Notes under the pieces: generated by a model
What the model was told of the DNA's origin: nothing
Database searches by the model: none
The model's input: only the letters and a program-made list of their open reading frames with translations
Shown: in pieces, positions 61,395 to 64,000 of the stretch
How the letters are laid out: each line of letters begins with the position of its first letter
Position numbering within the stretch: position 1 is the stretch's first letter
From: Pseudomonadota bacterium
GTDB lineage: Bacteria; Pseudomonadota; Alphaproteobacteria; Rhizobiales; Rhizobiaceae
Assembly: GCA_023451735.1 (NCBI GenBank)
Contig: JAEXYH010000091.1
Coordinates: forward strand, 1 to 64,000
Reading direction: 5' to 3'
DNA length: 64,000 nt
Program-made: the position numbers and the translations under genes

Positions 61395-63353
61395 ATGGAT
61401 GAATTGATCGAACAATTCGCCATCGAGGCGCGCGAACTTGTCCAGCAGGCCTCCGACGACCTGATGGCGCTCGAAGCGGATTCGAACAATCGCGAACACC
61501 TGGAAAGCGCCTTTCGGGCAATTCATACACTCAAGGGCTCTGTCGGCCTGTTCGACCTCGGCCCGATGCAAAACGTGCTGCATCATGCCGAAGATCTTCT
61601 GTCCCAGGCACGGGCGGGCACTATCGCAGTCGACGCGACGCTCATCGATCCGCTTTTGTCGGTGGTCGAATGGGTGGACGATAGCATCGATGCGATCGTC
61701 TCAACCGGGCATCTGTCTGATGCACAGGACAAACAGGCCTCCAGGCTCCTCGGTCTGCTCACCAGCGAGATGACCGAGCGCGAAACCGTGGAGCCGAGCC
61801 GCCCCTCGAGGGCGCTACCCGATTGGGCGCTTTCGCTTGCCGAACACCTGCCCTCCTCCGACGGCCACGCAAGCGCGATTGCCATTCGCTACGAGCCGCA
61901 CCCGGAATGCTTTTTCAGCGGCGACGACCCTCTGGCGACGGTCTCGCGCCTGCCGGACCTGCGACATTTGTCGCTTTCCCTCAAAGAGCCTCCTCCCTCG
62001 CCTGAGGAATACGATCCTTTTCGTTGCAGCCTGGTAATCGAAGCCATCTCCGGTGGCCCCCTGTCGACGCTTGAAGCCGCGTTCCGGCTTATCCCAGATC
62101 AGGTAACGCTCGTGGAGCTCCCGCGGTCCGACGATCAGCAGACATCCGCCGCAACCGACGCGCCGCCGGGACACCTCGCCGATCGCCAGACGACGATGCG
62201 GGTGGATCCTGCGCGGATCGACAAGCTGATCGAAATCGCCGGCGAACTTATCACCGCCAAGAATGGCCTCGTGCCGCTCGTCGAAGAAGCCCGCAGACAA
62301 GGTGACGGCGGGCTCGCCGCACGCATCGGCTCCAGCCATGAGGAAATCGAGGGACTGGTGGCCTCGCTTTACGGCGCCGTCACAAAGGCCCGGATGATCC
62401 CGCTGGAGCAAACCTTCCGCCGATTTCCGCGGCTGGTCCGCGAGACGTCGACAAAACTTGGCAAAGCGCTCGATCTGGTAATCGAGGGAGAAACGGTCGA
62501 AGCCGACCGGGAAATTGTGGAAAATCTGTTCGAGCCTCTGCTGCACCTCATTCGAAACGGGCTCGACCACGGTATCGAGCCAGAAGGCGAACGATTGCAG
62601 TCCTCGAAGCCGGCAAGAGGGCGCATCCTCCTGCGCGCGCGGCAGCGGGGCGACAAGATCGAAATCGACGTGACCGACGACGGCCGAGGCATGGATCCGG
62701 AGCGTATCCGCAACACCGCAGTTGACCGCGGCCTTTTGACCGCGACCCGCGCCGCGGCCCTGGCTGACGGCGATGCACTTCAGCTTGTCTTTGCGCCGGG
62801 CTTTTCCACCACGTCGGCAGTATCAGACATCTCGGGCCGCGGGGTCGGCCTTGATGTTGTGCAGCGCTCGGTCCAGCGGCTTGGCGGGACACTCGACATG
62901 CAAAGTGTCCCTGGATCGGGAACGTCCTTTACGCTCAGACTCCCGATCAGCTTCTCCATGACGCAGCTCATGGTCGTCGAAGTGGGCGGTGAACGGTACG
63001 GCATCCCGATTTCCGACATCCTTGAAACCCAGAAACTGCCAGCACAGGCAGTTCAGTCGATCAGGACGAGCCGTGCCTTCATCCTTCGCGATCGCACCAT
63101 CCCCTTGCTCGATCTCACCGAAATGCTGCAGATCCCGCGCGAAAACGCCACGTCCTCTGACCTTAAGGTTCTGGTGGTTCGGGCCGGGGAAGACCGGGTC
63201 GGCGTGGTTGTGGATGCGATTGCCGAAAGGGCAGAAACTTTGACGCGCCCTTTATCGGGCCTTTTGCAAGGTGTCACCGGTATCGCCGGCACCACGCTGC
63301 TCGGCGACGGCAGGGTGCTGCTCGTCCTGGATCTCGAGGAGCTGATACGATGA
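61395..63353 (+). CDS. cheA: Chemotaxis histidine kinase CheA
   Basis: A 652-residue CheA. Hpt domain with the phosphorylated His in AFRAIHTLKGSVGLF (near residue 46); a variable middle region ~130-265 replacing a standard P2; dimerisation DPARIDKLIEIAGELITAKNGLV; kinase N-box HLIRNGLDHGIEPEGER, G1 VTDDGRGMDPERI, G2 SDISGRGVGLDVVQRSVQRLGG; C-terminal CheW-like domain ending LVLDLEELIR. The ATG directly follows the cheR stop codon. Confidence 0.97.
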   Translation: MDELIEQFAIEARELVQQASDDLMALEADSNNREHLESAFRAIHTLKGSVGLFDLGPMQNVLHHAEDLLSQARAGTIAVDATLIDPLLSVVEWVDDSIDAIVSTGHLSDAQDKQASRLLGLLTSEMTERETVEPSRPSRALPDWALSLAEHLPSSDGHASAIAIRYEPHPECFFSGDDPLATVSRLPDLRHLSLSLKEPPPSPEEYDPFRCSLVIEAISGGPLSTLEAAFRLIPDQVTLVELPRSDDQQTSAATDAPPGHLADRQTTMRVDPARIDKLIEIAGELITAKNGLVPLVEEARRQGDGGLAARIGSSHEEIEGLVASLYGAVTKARMIPLEQTFRRFPRLVRETSTKLGKALDLVIEGETVEADREIVENLFEPLLHLIRNGLDHGIEPEGERLQSSKPARGRILLRARQRGDKIEIDVTDDGRGMDPERIRNTAVDRGLLTATRAAALADGDALQLVFAPGFSTTSAVSDISGRGVGLDVVQRSVQRLGGTLDMQSVPGSGTSFTLRLPISFSMTQLMVVEVGGERYGIPISDILETQKLPAQAVQSIRTSRAFILRDRTIPLLDLTEMLQIPRENATSSDLKVLVVRAGEDRVGVVVDAIAERAETLTRPLSGLLQGVTGIAGTTLLGDGRVLLVLDLEELIR

Positions 63354-63610
63354 CTGTGGGCATGGACGACAAGGCAATCCGATTGACAGGTCCTTGCGGC
63401 GTCGAGGAAGTCGAAACGCTGGTGGGCTACATGGATCGTTATCCCGACCTACATATCGATATGAGCGGCGCGACAACGATCCATACTGCCCTTTGGCAAG
63501 CATTGATGGTTTTTCGGCCAAAGCTTACGGGCACCCCTGTATCATCCTTGATATCGGATAAGGTGCTCAAAGAAATAAACGCTTATTTCAGGCAAACCCG
63601 CCAACGATAG
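63350..63610 (+). CDS. STAS-like small protein in the che operon
   Basis: An 86-residue protein overlapping cheA by four bases. IRLTGPCGVEEVETLVGYMD, then DLHIDMSGATTIHTALWQALMVF, matches the short STAS-like layout (D-S/A-(x)-(x)-I-H-T-A). The usual phosphorylated Ser/Thr of anti-anti-sigma factors would lie in this MSGATTIHTA stretch. Role probably in adjusting CheA or receptor-cluster signalling; inferred. Confidence 0.72.
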   Translation: MTVGMDDKAIRLTGPCGVEEVETLVGYMDRYPDLHIDMSGATTIHTALWQALMVFRPKLTGTPVSSLISDKVLKEINAYFRQTRQR

Positions 63611-63699
63611 GCCATCCAACTTGCGAATGCCTCGGCACACACATAAGTGTTGCGGCACATGAGCGACGTATAAGGTCGCAGCGATATTCGAGGATTGAA

Positions 63700-64000
63700 A
63701 TGACGGTCACAGTTTTGGTCGTGGATGATAGCAAACTGGCTCGCATCGTTGCAGGCAAGGCAATTGCGGCCCTGCAGCCTGATTGGACACGTGTCGAGGC
63801 CGGCAGCGCGGTGGATGCCTTGGCTCTCGTCGGTTCCCAGCAGATCGACGTTGCCATTCTGGATTTCAACATGCCTGACAAGGACGGACTTGAGCTCGCG
63901 TCGGAACTGCGCTCCACCCATCCTCACATGCCGATCGCCGTCATCACGGCCAATGTACAGGACGAGATCGTCGCCCGGGTCCGTGCCCTCAACGCCACCT
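63700..64000 (+). CDS. CheY-like response regulator, cut by window end
   Basis: Starts at 63700 with AGGATT upstream and runs off the window at residue ~100. VLVVDDSKLARIVAGKAIAAL holds the acidic pair, AILDFNMPDKDGLELASELR the phospho-Asp, IAVITANVQDEI the switch Thr. The Lys-Pro motif would lie beyond the edge, so completeness and any output domain cannot be judged. It is the expected CheA target of this operon. Confidence 0.9.
   Translation, partial: MTVTVLVVDDSKLARIVAGKAIAALQPDWTRVEAGSAVDALALVGSQQIDVAILDFNMPDKDGLELASELRSTHPHMPIAVITANVQDEIVARVRALNAT

Noticed and set aside
1..64000. Search for tRNA, rRNA, CRISPR arrays, transposases or phage genes
   Set aside because: None seen by reading; the decayed genes have no recognisable insertion element beside them.

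Overview
The window looks like a piece of a Rhizobiaceae genome (Rhizobium/Agrobacterium-type alphaproteobacterium). The grounds are moderately high GC, a DUF982 protein, many short rhizobial-style hypothetical genes, single-domain response regulators, and above all a repeated GGAAC-N16/17-(C/G/T/A)GTT element upstream of many genes. That element is the promoter consensus of the alphaproteobacterial general stress sigma factor EcfG/RpoE2. Species and replicon cannot be told from the sequence. No rRNA, tRNA, CRISPR array or intact insertion sequence was seen.

Layout. 1-3.6 kb: alcohol dehydrogenase, a DJ-1/PfpI protein and a catalase-related haem protein. 3.3-4.5 kb: a decayed UDP-galactopyranose mutase fragment beside a DUF707 gene. 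5.3-12.2 kb: a complete hydroxamate-siderophore uptake operon (TonB-dependent receptor, FhuD, FhuB, FhuC) with a divergent LysR regulator. 12.6-26 kb: a mosaic of small redox, repair and detoxification genes (LLM monooxygenase, PPOX, DUF3140, cyclodeaminase-like, cupin, GFA, isochorismatase-like, two SDRs, GH15) with several broken genes: uvsE, nadE, an SMP-30 gene and an LLM relic. 26-38.5 kb: small proteins, a hybrid sensor kinase, a dihydrolipoyl-dehydrogenase-like flavoprotein, a PPC/DUF296 protein, OsmC, a frameshifted flavin reductase, an NmrA-like protein, an alpha/beta hydrolase with an ABM monooxygenase, and a receiver-only regulator. 39-56 kb: a stress block with tiny and large membrane proteins, DUF892 ferritin-like protein, KatE catalase, DUF883, HAD, exonuclease III with two small partners, DUF1206, GST, PPOX, GNAT, SemiSWEET and another receiver-only regulator. 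56-64 kb: a compact chemotaxis-type operon (soluble MCP with two signalling hairpins, three-domain CheW, CheB, CheR, CheA, STAS and a CheY-like protein cut by the window edge).

How it works together. About 19 candidate EcfG sites lie upstream of genes here, several matching GGAAC-N16-CGTT exactly. They precede protein and redox protection genes, DNA repair, membrane proteins and short hypotheticals, so much of the region reads as a general-stress-response accessory island. The siderophore operon and the chemosensory operon look like separate modules with no visible EcfG element. Gene decay is frequent in the middle of the window, as expected of accessory DNA. Simple one-base shifts, such as the one in a G4 run of the flavin reductase, could also be sequence errors.

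All assignments rest on reading motifs in the translated sequence and on family knowledge. No database search was run.
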